NCBI GenBank assembly: GCA_963205105.1
Contig: CAUJJW010000300.1
Location: 1 to 52,854 of the forward strand
Length of the DNA: 52,854 nucleotides
Direction of reading: 5' to 3'
DNA from: Verrucomicrobiota bacterium
GTDB taxonomy: Bacteria; Verrucomicrobiota; Verrucomicrobiia; Limisphaerales; CAIMTB01
Position numbers and translations under genes: made by a program. Under the pieces are notes generated by a model. It ran no database searches. It was not told where the DNA came from and worked only from the letters and a program-made list of their open reading frames with translations. The first letter of the stretch is position 1. Every line of letters starts with the position of its first letter. Shown piece after piece: positions 1 to 10,889 of the stretch.

Positions 1-509
1 ACGAAGTCCAGGTGGCCGTGGATGCGCCTGAAGTGGGGAAAGTGCTCGGGGATAGGAGCGGTGAGGCGACGGGGACGACGTTTCCGATCGGGGGAGCTCC
101 GCTGCGAGCGAACCGGAACTACTTCTGGCGGGTCCGAGCGAAGGCGGAAGGCCTTGCCGATGGGGAATGGACGGCGTGGTGCGCGTTCAAGACGTTGGCT
201 GTGGTGCTGGGAAGGCCGGTCACAACGGGGCCGGTCTGCGGCAGCACCGACGTTATTCGCAACCCGACCCTGACATGGACCCAGGTGCCGGATGCCGAGA
301 AATACGAGGTTCAGGTGGCTGTGGACGCGCCTGAGGTTGGGAATGTTGTCGGGGATCGGAGCGGCGAACCGACGGGCACGACATTCCCGATTGGTGGAAG
401 TCCCCTGCGAGCGAATCGGAACTACTTCTGGCGGGTGCGAGCGAAGGCGGATGGACTAGCAGACGGAAACTGGTCGGGCTGGTGCGCGTTCAAGACCGGT
501 TCAGCATGA
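1..509 (+). CDS. C-terminal end of a repeat-rich secreted protein (FN3-like modules), 5' partial
   Basis: The reading frame is open from the window edge (first full codon at base 3) to TGA at 507-509, so the start lies upstream. Two tandem modules of about 101 residues are visible. Both begin with EVQVAVDAPEVG and both contain TGTTFPIGG and ANRNYFWRVRAKA, ending WCAFKT. The YFWRVRA...W...FKT pattern is typical of fibronectin-III-like beta-sandwich modules in bacterial extracellular proteins. The two copies are very similar at DNA level, so the array may expand and contract by recombination. Function is unknown; a surface or adhesive role is inference. The decayed ADOP permease starts within about 20 bases of the stop. 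Confidence 0.7.
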   Translation, partial: EVQVAVDAPEVGKVLGDRSGEATGTTFPIGGAPLRANRNYFWRVRAKAEGLADGEWTAWCAFKTLAVVLGRPVTTGPVCGSTDVIRNPTLTWTQVPDAEKYEVQVAVDAPEVGNVVGDRSGEPTGTTFPIGGSPLRANRNYFWRVRAKADGLADGNWSGWCAFKTGSA

Positions 510-524
510 CTAGCGGCTCCGGCA

Positions 525-927
525 GCCCGCTTGCACAGGATTCCCAGAACGGCCTTGTCATGGCGGTGCGGCTCAAGGTGTCGGCGGACAGTAAGCGGCA
601 AGGCAGATGCACCCCCGGCAAAGGGTGTATCTGCCTTACTTGCTTACGGCGGACACCCTTCGGTTGACCGTGGCCGAGTTGGACCCCGACCTGCCTTTGA
701 GCGAAGCGCGCTCGGTGCGGGCGACCGTCGGTCGCTTTTTGGTCAGGCCGCCGTGGCGGGATGGTTGCTCACCGCCTTTGCCGGCTTGGGACTGTTTCTC
801 GCGGCGGTGGGTACCTACGGCGTGATTGCGGGGTTCGTCGGGCAACGGACGAACGAGATTGGTGTGCGCATGGCGCTCGGCGCCCGAATCCAGGACGTGC
901 TCTGGCTTGTGTTGGGCAGGGGGTTGC
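525..927 (+). pseudogene. Decayed ADOP/MacB-type permease fragment (C-terminal FtsX region)
   Basis: Conceptual translation across three frames gives PLAQDSQNGLVMAVR, then LTVAELDPDLPLSEARSVRA, then GQAAVAGWLLTAFAGLGLF and QRTNEIGVRMALGARIQDV. This closely parallels the C-terminal part of the intact permease at 7833-10223 (VAVRGNVPAE, VAGLDSDLPVNEAGTVRA, QAAVAGWLLGGFA, QRTNEIGVRMALGAQIRDV). Three lesions are visible. A 65-bp insertion at 582-655 shifts the frame. A second frameshift lies in a T5 run at 736-740. The 3' end is lost where repeat A begins at 933. The N-terminal three quarters is also absent. It is on the opposite strand to the intact permeases. Dead fragment; confidence is high for homology, lower for the exact 5' edge. 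Confidence 0.75.
582..655. mobile_element. 56-bp palindromic insertion with 9-bp target duplication
   Basis: The nonamer CGGCGGACA occurs at 582-590 and again at 647-655. Between them, 591-646 forms a long imperfect hairpin: arms GTAAGC..AAGGCAGAT.CACCC and GGGTG.ATCTGCCTT..GCTTA around a loop CCGGCAAA. Removing 65 bp restores a continuous permease reading (KVSAD|TLRLTVAELDPDLP) that matches the paralogue at 7833-10223. This supports a true insertion with target-site duplication rather than an old hairpin. No coding capacity; any transposition would depend on enzymes supplied elsewhere. Confidence 0.65.
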
Positions 928-932
928 CCTCA

Positions 933-1197
933 TTTCCAAGGTTGGCATCGGTCGATGGGGTGGAAGTTGACACAGTGCATTCGTACCGGATCGGGGTGCT
1001 CGGGCACTCATTCCGTCCCAGGTTGTTCCCCACATTCCCCACAGAACTTTTTCGGGAAGCTGCGGAATCATGCATTTTGGGTGGATCGAGGGGGGAGCGA
1101 AAACACCGAATGTTTACGCGGTCGAAGTGTGGTTTTTGCGAAAGAATCCGAAGGCGCCTGAACGGCTTCAACTCCCCCCGCCTCCACCATCTGCATC
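933..1197. repeat. 265-bp direct repeat, copy A
   Basis: This stretch is the same length as 2132-2396 and clearly similar along its whole extent. Long shared words include GAGCGAAAACACCGAATG, TGCATTTTGGG and CCCCCCGCCTCCACCATC. It begins TTCCAAGG and ends CTGCATC in both copies. It cuts off the 3' end of the permease fragment. No convincing open frame is conserved between copies, so it is treated as non-coding. Confidence 0.75.
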
Positions 1198-1305
1198 AAC
1201 GAGTTAGGAGCGGTGGGGCCATTTCCCCCACAGTCGCCGTCGTGAAAGCGGTACATTCCCGGCCCAAATTCACCTTCCCGTTTTTCCTGCAGGCGAGATT
1301 GACGG

Positions 1306-1786
1306 TCACCGACGCCGTCGATCGCGTGCCAACGCCGACTGAACGAGTTCCTCATCCACCCGAGCGTTCGTTTCCCGCAACCGTTCCATGGCGACGGCGA
1401 GATCGATGGTTCCCCGTGCCGCCGCAGCTTCGAGGATACCGATCGTTCCGGTGACCCGAAGTCCGACCCGTACGGCTGCGGTTCGACCTTTTTCGGTCGT
1501 CGATGAGAAGGGCGACTGCGTGAAGCTCGAGCGCCAAGCAGATGGCTTCGCGCTCTCCCTCATCCACCTCCAGCGATGTGTCCAATATCGACGGAGCTTG
1601 AACTCGAAGCCACTTGGGAGCGCTCCCGATCCAAGCGCGAACGCCAGGCGGCGTCTTCGGATGCTGAAGTTCTCGAAAGACGGTCGGGGGAATGACCACT
1701 TCTCCAAAAAGCGCAGGCAAGGCTTCGATCGCCCCGCACTGGACGAGGTAGTGCAGCGGGGACGTATCGGAGACAACGGCGCTCAC
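1306..1786 (-). pseudogene. DUF3368-type PIN-fold toxin, frameshifted
   Basis: Start is GTG at 1786, overlapping the antitoxin TGA by 4 bases (GTGA). The N-terminal part reads VVSDTSPLHYLVQCG, VVIPPTVFRELQHP, DEGEREAICLALE and LLIDDRK. This is the DUF3368 PIN-like order, with the acidic D of SDTSPL, the E of DEGE and the DDRKG motif. The frame then breaks in a run of five A on the coding strand (T5 at 1489-1493). With four A the protein continues GRTAAVRVGLRVTGTIGIL to a stop at 1306 and has normal family length (about 160 residues). As written, it runs out of frame to 1352. Either a real inactivating slip or a homopolymer sequencing error. Confidence 0.75.
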
Positions 1787-2052
1787 GGGCGACCTAGGAT
1801 CGCATCGAGCGTCGCGCGGTCCGTTTCCAGGTCGGCAAGGTCGTAGTTCATCGGCACTTTGCGCTCCGCTAGGAACGTCTCAGTTTGCCAGTAGTCGAGA
1901 CCGAGAATTTCGCCAACCTGGCGCTGCGAAATGCGCCCGCCACGGTATTCTTCAATGGCGGTGCTCTCCAGGACACGCCGGGATCGAAGGCTCGGCGTTG
2001 CGCCGATGGACCCAGCGAGTTTGTCAGGGAGTTGGATGCTGATTTCGATCAT
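1783..2052 (-). CDS. UPF0175-family antitoxin
   Basis: 89 residues from ATG at 2052. The protein begins MIEISIQLPDKLA and carries IEEYRGGRISQRQVGEILGL, a helix-turn-helix-like segment typical of UPF0175, followed by a C-terminal WQTETFLAERKV..NYDLADLETD tail. UPF0175 proteins are the usual antitoxin partners of DUF3368 toxins, and the 4-base overlap with the downstream toxin fits translational coupling. The expected role is to bind the toxin and to repress the operon. The toxin appears frameshifted, so the antitoxin may be an orphan in practice. No obvious operator was seen upstream. Confidence 0.8.
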   Translation of the reverse strand: MIEISIQLPDKLAGSIGATPSLRSRRVLESTAIEEYRGGRISQRQVGEILGLDYWQTETFLAERKVPMNYDLADLETDRATLDAILGRP

Positions 2053-2131
2053 GGTGATCCGTTGAACTCGTGACGCCTCAACAACCGCAGTCGTAGGCTA
2101 TCACGACAGCGGGCTGTTTCGCAAACGGTGC

Positions 2132-2396
2132 TTTCCAAGGTGGGCGTCGGTCGATTGGGTGGAGGCCAAGACGGCAGGTTGGTACCGAATCGAGGTGCTA
2201 GGGCGCTCATTCCGTCTCCGGTCTTTCCCCTCATTCCCCACCGAACTTTTTCGGAAAGGTTCGGAAATATGCATTTTGGGCGGATCGATGCGGGAGCGAA
2301 AACACCGAATGTTTACGCGGTTGAAGTGCTGTTTTTGCGAACGATTCCGAAGGCGCTTGGACGGCTTGAACTCCCCCCGCCTCCACCATCTGCATC
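2132..2396. repeat. 265-bp direct repeat, copy B
   Basis: Second copy of the 933-1197 element, same orientation and same length, lying between the antitoxin start (2052) and the stop of the first intact permease (2431). Within this copy GGTGGAGGC (2159-2167) and GCCTCCACC near 2385 are inverted, so a long stem could close most of the element. No gene is supported inside it. Confidence 0.75.
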
Positions 2397-2430
2397 GGCG
2401 GTTTGGATCCACCGTGCTTCCAGTCGGTGG

Positions 2431-4866
2431 TCACTCATTCCGCAGCGCCACCATCGGATCCACGCGCGCGGCGCGGCGGGCCGGCAAGGCGCCGGCAGCC
2501 AACGCGGCACCCAGCACCAGGAGGCTCGCACCACTGAGCAGCCACGGATCGTGCGGCGAGAGGTCAAAGAGCTGGTTCGCCAGCAGTCGGCCAGCCACCA
2601 GCGAAACCAGGAGCCCGATCCCCACGCCGGCCATCACCCAAGCGACAGCCTGCGAGAGCACCAGCCGCATCAGTCCGGCGGGACTCGATCCCAGCGCCAG
2701 TCGAATGCCGAACTCGTTGGTCCGTTGAGCGACCTGATACGCCACGACACCGAAGATTCCCACCGCGGCGACGCCCAAAGCCACGGCCGCATAGGCAGCG
2801 AGCAGGGTCATCAGGAAGCGACGCTCCGCCACCGTGCCGGAGAGGATGTCGGTCATCGTACGGATTTCGGTTCCAACAATCCGTGAATCGGTCGCCCGAG
2901 CGACTTCCTGCAAAACCGGGATGATCGCTTTCGGCGGCATCGAACTGCGCACAACCACCTGCGCACCGCCGAAGGCATACTGCCAATAGAAACGCGGTTG
3001 CGGCTTTTCCTCCAAACGCACGTCCCGCGTATCCTGGACAACCCCGATCACCTCCAACACCCGATCCGGGTTGGAACCTACGGTGAACCGTCCTCCAATC
3101 GCCGACCGGCCGGGGAACAGGACTTTGGCCGCGGACTCGTTCACCATCACGATCTGGCCATAGCCGTCGTCGCTCAAGTCGGAGTCACGAAAGAATCTCC
3201 CTTCCAGCAGGGGAGTGCCCATGGCTTGGAAGTAGTCGAAGGCAATGAACCTCGCCCCGACGGTGGGCCGTTCGGCTTCGGGCAATGGGTTCCCGATGAC
3301 CTGGGGCTTCTCATCGAACGTCCATTTCCCGGTCAGCGGCGCGGAAGACACGGTGCCGACCGCCGTGACGCCCGGTAGCGCGGCCAGTCGATCGCGCAAC
3401 GCCCGATACATCCGGCAATTATCGGCATTCGTCTCGAACGAACCCGAGGTGGTGAGGTCCAGCGTCACGACGGATTTCGCCTGATACCCCAGATTCTGCC
3501 CCAACAGCCGGCGGAAGCTTTCCAGCAACAGTCCTGCTGAGGCGAGCAGTACGAGCACGATGGCGATCTGCCCCACCAACAGACCCCGCTGCCAGGCGCG
3601 AATCTGAGGACCTCCTGTCGTGCGTGGGCCACTGCGAAGGGTCTCGGCGGCTTCGATTCGGGACAATCGCAAGGCGGGCAGCAGGCCGAAGACGAACGCG
3701 GTGAGCAGCGACAATCCGGCGGTGAACCCAAAGGCCGCAACGTCGAGCCTGGCCTCGTGGATGAACGGCACGATCGAAGCGGAAAGCGTGCGGATCACGT
3801 GAAGCCCGCCACCCGCGAGAGCGATTCCGGCGATTCCACCGACCAGTCCCAGCAGAAGGCTCTCGATCAGGAGGGCACGGACAAGTCGCCACCGACCAGC
3901 CCCCAGGGCGAGACGCACCGACAATTCCCGTTGGCGGATGACTCCGCGGGCCAGAAGAAGGTTGGCCAGGTTGACGCAGCAGACCAGCAAAACTACCGCC
4001 ACAGCCGCCCCCAAGAGCGGAACACCCCGGAGCATGCGGACAAACACCTGTTCGCGGAAACACAGCAGGCCGAAGATCCACGGGCCGATGGTCTCCGGGA
4101 ATTCCTCAGCCAGCTGAGCGGACACTGCGGCGAGTTCGGCACGTGCCGTTTGCTCGGAAACCCCTGGTTTCAAGCGACCGACGCCCAGGAACATTCTGGC
4201 TCCCCGCGAAGTTCCGTCTTCGCCGCGTGGGGCACTCATGGGGATCCAGAACGGTTTTTCCCCGGCCTTTCCGATGCTGCCGCTGCCGGACGACGGGGCA
4301 CGCACCACGGGAAACTGAAGTCCGGGCGGAAGCACGCCGATGATTTGCCGGGATTTGTCGTCGAGCCTCACCGTCTGGCCCAACACATCAGGGCTGCCCT
4401 GGTACCGGGATCGCCACAGCTCATGACTAATGAGCACCACCGGTTCCTCGCCTTCGGCGTCGGACGGCACCAACAATCGACCCAGCCTCGGCCGCAGATT
4501 CAGAACCGTGATCAGGTCCGGCGTCGCCTGGACAACCGGAACTCGCCTGGTTTGGTCACCATCGTTCCAGTCCATGTCGTGAGAATTGTCGGTCGCCACT
4601 GCTTCAAAACTCTGCGTCAGCGTCCGAATGTCCTGCGTGTCACGCCAAGACATCTGGTTCTCGCTGGCGCCCGTCCGTGTGTTCACCCGCTGGAACCACA
4701 TCAGGCGGTCCTCGTTGTCGTAGCCCAGGGGCCGGAACAACACGGTCTTCGCCACGCTGAAGACGACCGTGTTCGCCCCGATACCGAGCGCCAGGGTGAG
4801 CGCGGCCACGGCGGTGAAGCCTGGGTTCTTCAGCAGTTGGCGGAGGGCGAAACGGAGATCGTTCAT
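2431..4866 (-). CDS. ADOP-type MacB/FtsX ABC transporter permease 1
   Basis: 811 residues from the ATG at 4866; an upstream in-frame ATG at 4902 would add 12 residues outside the family pattern. The N-terminus DLRFALRQLLKNPGFTA..LTLALGIGANT is the hallmark of duplicated orphan permeases. Layout: first TM about 18-40, extracytoplasmic MacB-type domain, TM block containing CCVNLANLLLARG near residue 300, TM near 440, a second extracytoplasmic domain, and three final TM segments including FGVVAYQVAQRTNEFGIRLALG. Family knowledge: these are MacB-like inner-membrane proteins that use a separate ATPase for mechanotransmission or export; substrates are mostly unknown. It is the last gene of the minus-strand operon, about 120 bp after permease 2. 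Length and motifs look intact. Confidence 0.85.
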   Translation of the reverse strand: MNDLRFALRQLLKNPGFTAVAALTLALGIGANTVVFSVAKTVLFRPLGYDNEDRLMWFQRVNTRTGASENQMSWRDTQDIRTLTQSFEAVATDNSHDMDWNDGDQTRRVPVVQATPDLITVLNLRPRLGRLLVPSDAEGEEPVVLISHELWRSRYQGSPDVLGQTVRLDDKSRQIIGVLPPGLQFPVVRAPSSGSGSIGKAGEKPFWIPMSAPRGEDGTSRGARMFLGVGRLKPGVSEQTARAELAAVSAQLAEEFPETIGPWIFGLLCFREQVFVRMLRGVPLLGAAVAVVLLVCCVNLANLLLARGVIRQRELSVRLALGAGRWRLVRALLIESLLLGLVGGIAGIALAGGGLHVIRTLSASIVPFIHEARLDVAAFGFTAGLSLLTAFVFGLLPALRLSRIEAAETLRSGPRTTGGPQIRAWQRGLLVGQIAIVLVLLASAGLLLESFRRLLGQNLGYQAKSVVTLDLTTSGSFETNADNCRMYRALRDRLAALPGVTAVGTVSSAPLTGKWTFDEKPQVIGNPLPEAERPTVGARFIAFDYFQAMGTPLLEGRFFRDSDLSDDGYGQIVMVNESAAKVLFPGRSAIGGRFTVGSNPDRVLEVIGVVQDTRDVRLEEKPQPRFYWQYAFGGAQVVVRSSMPPKAIIPVLQEVARATDSRIVGTEIRTMTDILSGTVAERRFLMTLLAAYAAVALGVAAVGIFGVVAYQVAQRTNEFGIRLALGSSPAGLMRLVLSQAVAWVMAGVGIGLLVSLVAGRLLANQLFDLSPHDPWLLSGASLLVLGAALAAGALPARRAARVDPMVALRNE

Positions 4867-4987
4867 CGGCAGGGTGGGGTGGTGGAGTGGCGGGGCTGGC
4901 AACGAGGCGAGCTGTGCTCAATGTCATCAGCCTTTCAAGACCTCAGCGCTGCTTGGGATCAAGTGAATCGGATCTTGGTTTCCCTCG

Positions 4988-7440
<2,453 letters not shown>

Positions 7441-7444
<4 letters not shown>

Positions 7445-7773
7445 CGAACGCTGTGGCTGATGGTCACCTTGCCGGCCTGGATCCGAAGTTTGGAACGGGC
7501 GATGTCCAGGCTGACGGGAACGCCCTCGGGAATGGACATCCAGCGGCCGTCGTTCACTTTCACTTGTGCCCTCTCGATCGTGACCTTCGCCAAGGGGCCG
7601 GTGATCACGGCGCGGTCGGCTTCGGACACCACCGTATGCGGTCCTTGGATTCTGGCCGAAATGGCATGGCCGGCCGCCTCGGTGGAAACCTCGGGGGAAC
7701 GGTCGCATCCGGTCAGCGAGGCGAGGAGTAGCGCACGAGCCAGCGTGGCGAGTGTAGGCAAGGTTGATTTCAT
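7441..7773 (-). CDS. Small putative lipoprotein inside the permease operon
   Basis: 110 residues if started at ATG 7773, which gives a lipoprotein signal: basic start MKSTLP, hydrophobic stretch and lipobox LTGC with Cys at residue 23. A longer start at 7836 overlaps the preceding stop as ATGA and cannot be excluded, but it places 21 extra residues before the signal peptide. The mature part is mostly beta-type sequence (VVSEADRAVITGPLAKVTIERAQVKVNDGRW) with no domain I recognise. It sits between permeases 3 and 2 and its stop overlaps the start of permease 2, so it is probably made together with them. An accessory or substrate-binding role at the envelope is inference. Confidence 0.65.
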
Positions 7774-7832
7774 GGCAGACACAGTCGGGATGTGGGGATG
7801 TGAGAAGTCGTCAGGTTCAACGCCGTTGACAT

Positions 7833-10223
7833 TCATTCGCTTCGCAGTGCCATCAACGGGTCCACCCGTGCGGCGCGCCGGGCCGGAAGCCAGCTGGCCA
7901 GCATCGCAACGGCGAGGAGCACGCCTGAGACCATCGCCACGACCCAGAGGTTGTTGGACTCCAATCCGGGGGCGAGGGATCGGAGCACACGCGTCATGCC
8001 CAGGGCGCCCAGGAGACCGATGGCGGTGCCCAGCAACGACAGGCGCAGCCCCTTGCCCAGAACGAGTCGCAGCACATCCCTGATCTGGGCACCCAGTGCC
8101 ATGCGCACCCCGATCTCATTGGTTCGCTGCACGACAAAGCCGGAGATGACGCCGTAGATGCCCAGACCGGCCAGCAACAGCCCCAGGGCTGCAAAGCCGC
8201 CCAACAGCCAGCCGGCCACCGCCGCCTGGTCGAGCGTCTTTCCAACCGCGGCGCGCACGGTCCCGGCCTCGTTGACGGGCAAGTCCGAGTCCAGCCCGGC
8301 CACTGCCCGTCGCAGGACTTCCGCGGGGACATTGCCGCGCACGGCGACGGCCAGGTTGCCCTGCGACTGTTGGGCCATGGGCCGGTAGCTTTGGAACTGG
8401 GTGGCGGGCTCCGATGGATCCGCCGGGAACCGCACATCGTTCACGACCCCGATGATTTCCTGCCAGGCGCCCGGACTGCCGATCCGCTTTCCAAGGGCCG
8501 ATTGGCCGGGCCAGAACGTGCGTGCCAGGGCCTCGTTGACGACGAGCACGTCGGGACGGTCCGCCGTGTCGGCGGCGTTAAAGTCCCGCCCTTCCAGCAA
8601 CCGCATGCCCAGCGTCGCGAAATAGCCGGGCGTGATGACGTTGAGGTGGCGAAGATTCTGTCGGCCAGCCCCTTCTTCCGTCCGACCTTCGATCGAAATG
8701 CTGGTCGAAATCCGGAAACCGGAAACCGGCAGCGCTCCCGCAACTGCCGCCCTTTCGGCACCTGGCAGAGCGGCCAGTGTGGTCTGCAATCGCTCCACGA
8801 AGGCGAGACGGACGGAGCTGTCGCCATATTTGGCATCGGGTAGGTTGAGATAACCGGCGGTCAACCCGTCGACCCTCCATCCCGGATCACGAACCCCGAA
8901 GTGCCGCAGCCCGGTGATCACCAGACCACCGCCGGTCAGCAGCATGAGCGCCAGGGCGACCTGGAGCACGATCAGGGTGTGGCGCAGCCGGTGCTGTGAA
9001 CGGTCCACGGTGGCCCCGCGCGACCCCTGTTTCAGCGCGGCGTTCACGTCGGTGCGGGAGGCCAGCCACGCGGGAAGCAGGCCGAAGGCCAATCCCGTGA
9101 GCGTGGAGACCGCCATCGCAAAGCCCAGCACACCAAAATCGAGTTCCAACTTCAGCAGCCGTTCGCCATCCACGACGAGTTGACTGGTCAGCAATTGGTT
9201 GACCCAGCTGGACAGCAGGAGACCCAACAACCCGCCCAACGCAGCGATGAGCAGGCTTTCGGTCAGCAATTGCCGAAGCAGCCGGCCTCGCGGCGCGCCC
9301 AGTGCACCCCGGATGGCCAATTCCCGCGTCCGCAGGGCGGTGCGGGCGAACTGCAGGTTCGCGAGGTTCGCGCACGCAATCAGAAGAACGAAACCCGCCA
9401 GTCCCATGATCAGCCAAAGCATGGTTTTGCCGCGTGGATCCATCGACGACTCCGTCAGCGGCACCAGGCGCAGTCCCACCTCCTCGAGGTCGGGATGATC
9501 CTGACGCAGCCGGGCCATCAGCGCCTCGGTGGCGGTGCCCGCCTGGGCGAGGGAAACGCCCGGCTTCAGGCGCGCAAAGACATCCAGGTAGTTGTGCCCC
9601 CGGTTCTGCTTCAGCTCATCGGAGAACGCGATGGGACGCAGCAGGTCCACCGGTCCCCATGGGTGCCGGCTTTGGAAACTGGCCGGCATCACACCGATCA
9701 CGGTGACGGTCTCGCCGTCCAGGCGCAGTGTGCGCCCGAGAATGTTGCTGTCGGCTGAGAAACGTCGGAGCCAGAAGCCATGATTCAGGACCACCACCTG
9801 GTTTTGGCCCTGGCGATCTTCCTCCCGGGTGAAGCCGCGCCCCAGCATCGGCTGGATGCCCATCATCGGAATCAAGTCCGCGCTGGCATCCATGCCGCGC
9901 ACGCGCTCGGCCTGTTGTCCGGTTTCGGTCAGGTTGAGCGAGCGCACGTTCACCGCCGCCATCCGCTCGAAGGCGGTGTTTTGCTCCTGTTGATCGAGAA
10001 AGTTTGCCGGGGAATGCGGCCATCGCTGCGAGTGTGGTGACGTGCGGAACAGGCGAACCAAGCGGTCTGGTTCGGGGAACGGCAGTTCGGGACGCAGCAG
10101 CGAGACGAGGCCGCTGAACATCGAGGTGTTCACGCCGATGCCAAGGGCGAGCGTGAGAACAGCAATCGCCGTGAAGCCAGGGTTCTTCAGCAACTGACGG
10201 GTGGCGAATCGGAGATCGTTCAT
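7833..10223 (-). CDS. ADOP-type MacB/FtsX ABC transporter permease 3
   Basis: 796 residues from ATG at 10223, only three bases after the stop of the ATPase gene. Begins DLRFATRQLLKNPGFTAIAV. It has the first extracytoplasmic MacB-type domain, LIACANLANLQFARTALRTRE near residues 275-295, a mid-protein TM (LIVLQVALALMLLTGGGLV), a second periplasmic domain and the terminal FtsX block with QRTNEIGVRMALGAQIRDVL, ending PARRAARVDPLMALRSE. It is the closest paralogue in the window to the dead fragment at 525-927. As the gene adjoining the ATPase it is the most likely core partner; the other two permeases may form alternative or mixed complexes. Confidence 0.88.
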   Translation of the reverse strand: MNDLRFATRQLLKNPGFTAIAVLTLALGIGVNTSMFSGLVSLLRPELPFPEPDRLVRLFRTSPHSQRWPHSPANFLDQQEQNTAFERMAAVNVRSLNLTETGQQAERVRGMDASADLIPMMGIQPMLGRGFTREEDRQGQNQVVVLNHGFWLRRFSADSNILGRTLRLDGETVTVIGVMPASFQSRHPWGPVDLLRPIAFSDELKQNRGHNYLDVFARLKPGVSLAQAGTATEALMARLRQDHPDLEEVGLRLVPLTESSMDPRGKTMLWLIMGLAGFVLLIACANLANLQFARTALRTRELAIRGALGAPRGRLLRQLLTESLLIAALGGLLGLLLSSWVNQLLTSQLVVDGERLLKLELDFGVLGFAMAVSTLTGLAFGLLPAWLASRTDVNAALKQGSRGATVDRSQHRLRHTLIVLQVALALMLLTGGGLVITGLRHFGVRDPGWRVDGLTAGYLNLPDAKYGDSSVRLAFVERLQTTLAALPGAERAAVAGALPVSGFRISTSISIEGRTEEGAGRQNLRHLNVITPGYFATLGMRLLEGRDFNAADTADRPDVLVVNEALARTFWPGQSALGKRIGSPGAWQEIIGVVNDVRFPADPSEPATQFQSYRPMAQQSQGNLAVAVRGNVPAEVLRRAVAGLDSDLPVNEAGTVRAAVGKTLDQAAVAGWLLGGFAALGLLLAGLGIYGVISGFVVQRTNEIGVRMALGAQIRDVLRLVLGKGLRLSLLGTAIGLLGALGMTRVLRSLAPGLESNNLWVVAMVSGVLLAVAMLASWLPARRAARVDPLMALRSE

Positions 10224-10226
10224 AGA

Positions 10227-10889
10227 CTACTTCTGCATCCACCCGTCCCGTAGACGGTAGATGCGGTTGCCATAGGCGGCGTTGGTCTCGGAGTGCGTGA
10301 CTTGGATGATCGTGGTGCCTTGGCGGTTGAGTTCCTTGAACAGTTCCATGATCTCCCGGCCCTGCTCGGAATGCAGGTTGCCGGTCGGTTCGTCCGCGAG
10401 CAGCAGGGTGGGCTTCGCGATGATGGCCCGAGCGACCGCGACCAATTGTTGTTGTCCGCCGGAAAGCTGGTTGGGGTAGAGGTCCTTCTTTCCCACGATG
10501 CCGAACCGATCGAGCATGTCGGCGACCAGGGCCTGGCGTTCCGAGGATTTGATGTCGCGGTACGAGAGCGGGATGTCGAGGTTCTCGGCGACGGTGAGAT
10601 CCTCGAGCAGATGGAATTGTTGAAATACGAATCCGACGTGCTTCTTGTTCAGCGCCGCGCGTTCCTTGGCTTTCAGTGCGTGAACCGCCTGCCCGGCGAA
10701 ATGGTATTCACCGGACCAGGCGTGATCATAAAAGCCGATCGCGCTGAGCAAGGTGGACTTCCCGGCCCCACTCGGGCCCATGAACGTGACGAACTCGCCC
10801 TCGGCGATGTCGAGCGTGATTTGCCTCAGCACATAGGTCGGGCTGGGTTGGGTGGGGAAGCTCTTTTCGAGATTGCGAAGTTGAATCAT
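10227..10889 (-). CDS. LolD/MacB-type ABC transporter ATP-binding protein
   Basis: 220 residues from ATG at 10889, preceded by a purine-rich GAGGAA that fits a ribosome binding site. The frame is open to 11285 but the upstream part has no domain sense. Motifs in order: Walker A GPSGAGKST, Q-loop FVFQQFHLLEDLTV, signature LSGGQQQ (canonical LSGGQQQR has R where this has L), Walker B LLLADEPTGNLHS and H-loop VTHSE. This is the class that powers LolCDE, MacB and FtsEX permeases. It is the first gene of the operon and the only ATPase for the three permeases downstream. No membrane-fusion protein or outer-membrane channel gene is adjacent. Confidence 0.92.
   Translation of the reverse strand: MIQLRNLEKSFPTQPSPTYVLRQITLDIAEGEFVTFMGPSGAGKSTLLSAIGFYDHAWSGEYHFAGQAVHALKAKERAALNKKHVGFVFQQFHLLEDLTVAENLDIPLSYRDIKSSERQALVADMLDRFGIVGKKDLYPNQLSGGQQQLVAVARAIIAKPTLLLADEPTGNLHSEQGREIMELFKELNRQGTTIIQVTHSETNAAYGNRIYRLRDGWMQK

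Noticed and set aside
1170..1200. Resemblance of the repeat ends (CTCCCCCCGCCTCCACCA) to the 3' end of tmRNA
   Set aside because: No matching 5' acceptor/D-loop half, no paired T-stem and no tag reading frame ending in ALAA were found. It could be an attachment-site relic, but the evidence is too thin.
531..1454. 307-codon plus-strand open frame
   Set aside because: Only the middle part matches a permease. The rest is repeat A and the antisense of the toxin, so it is not one gene.
7445..7708. N-terminal extension of permease 2 by 88 residues
   Set aside because: The extension overlaps the lipoprotein gene, has biased Arg/Gly composition, and all paralogues start at MNDLRF.
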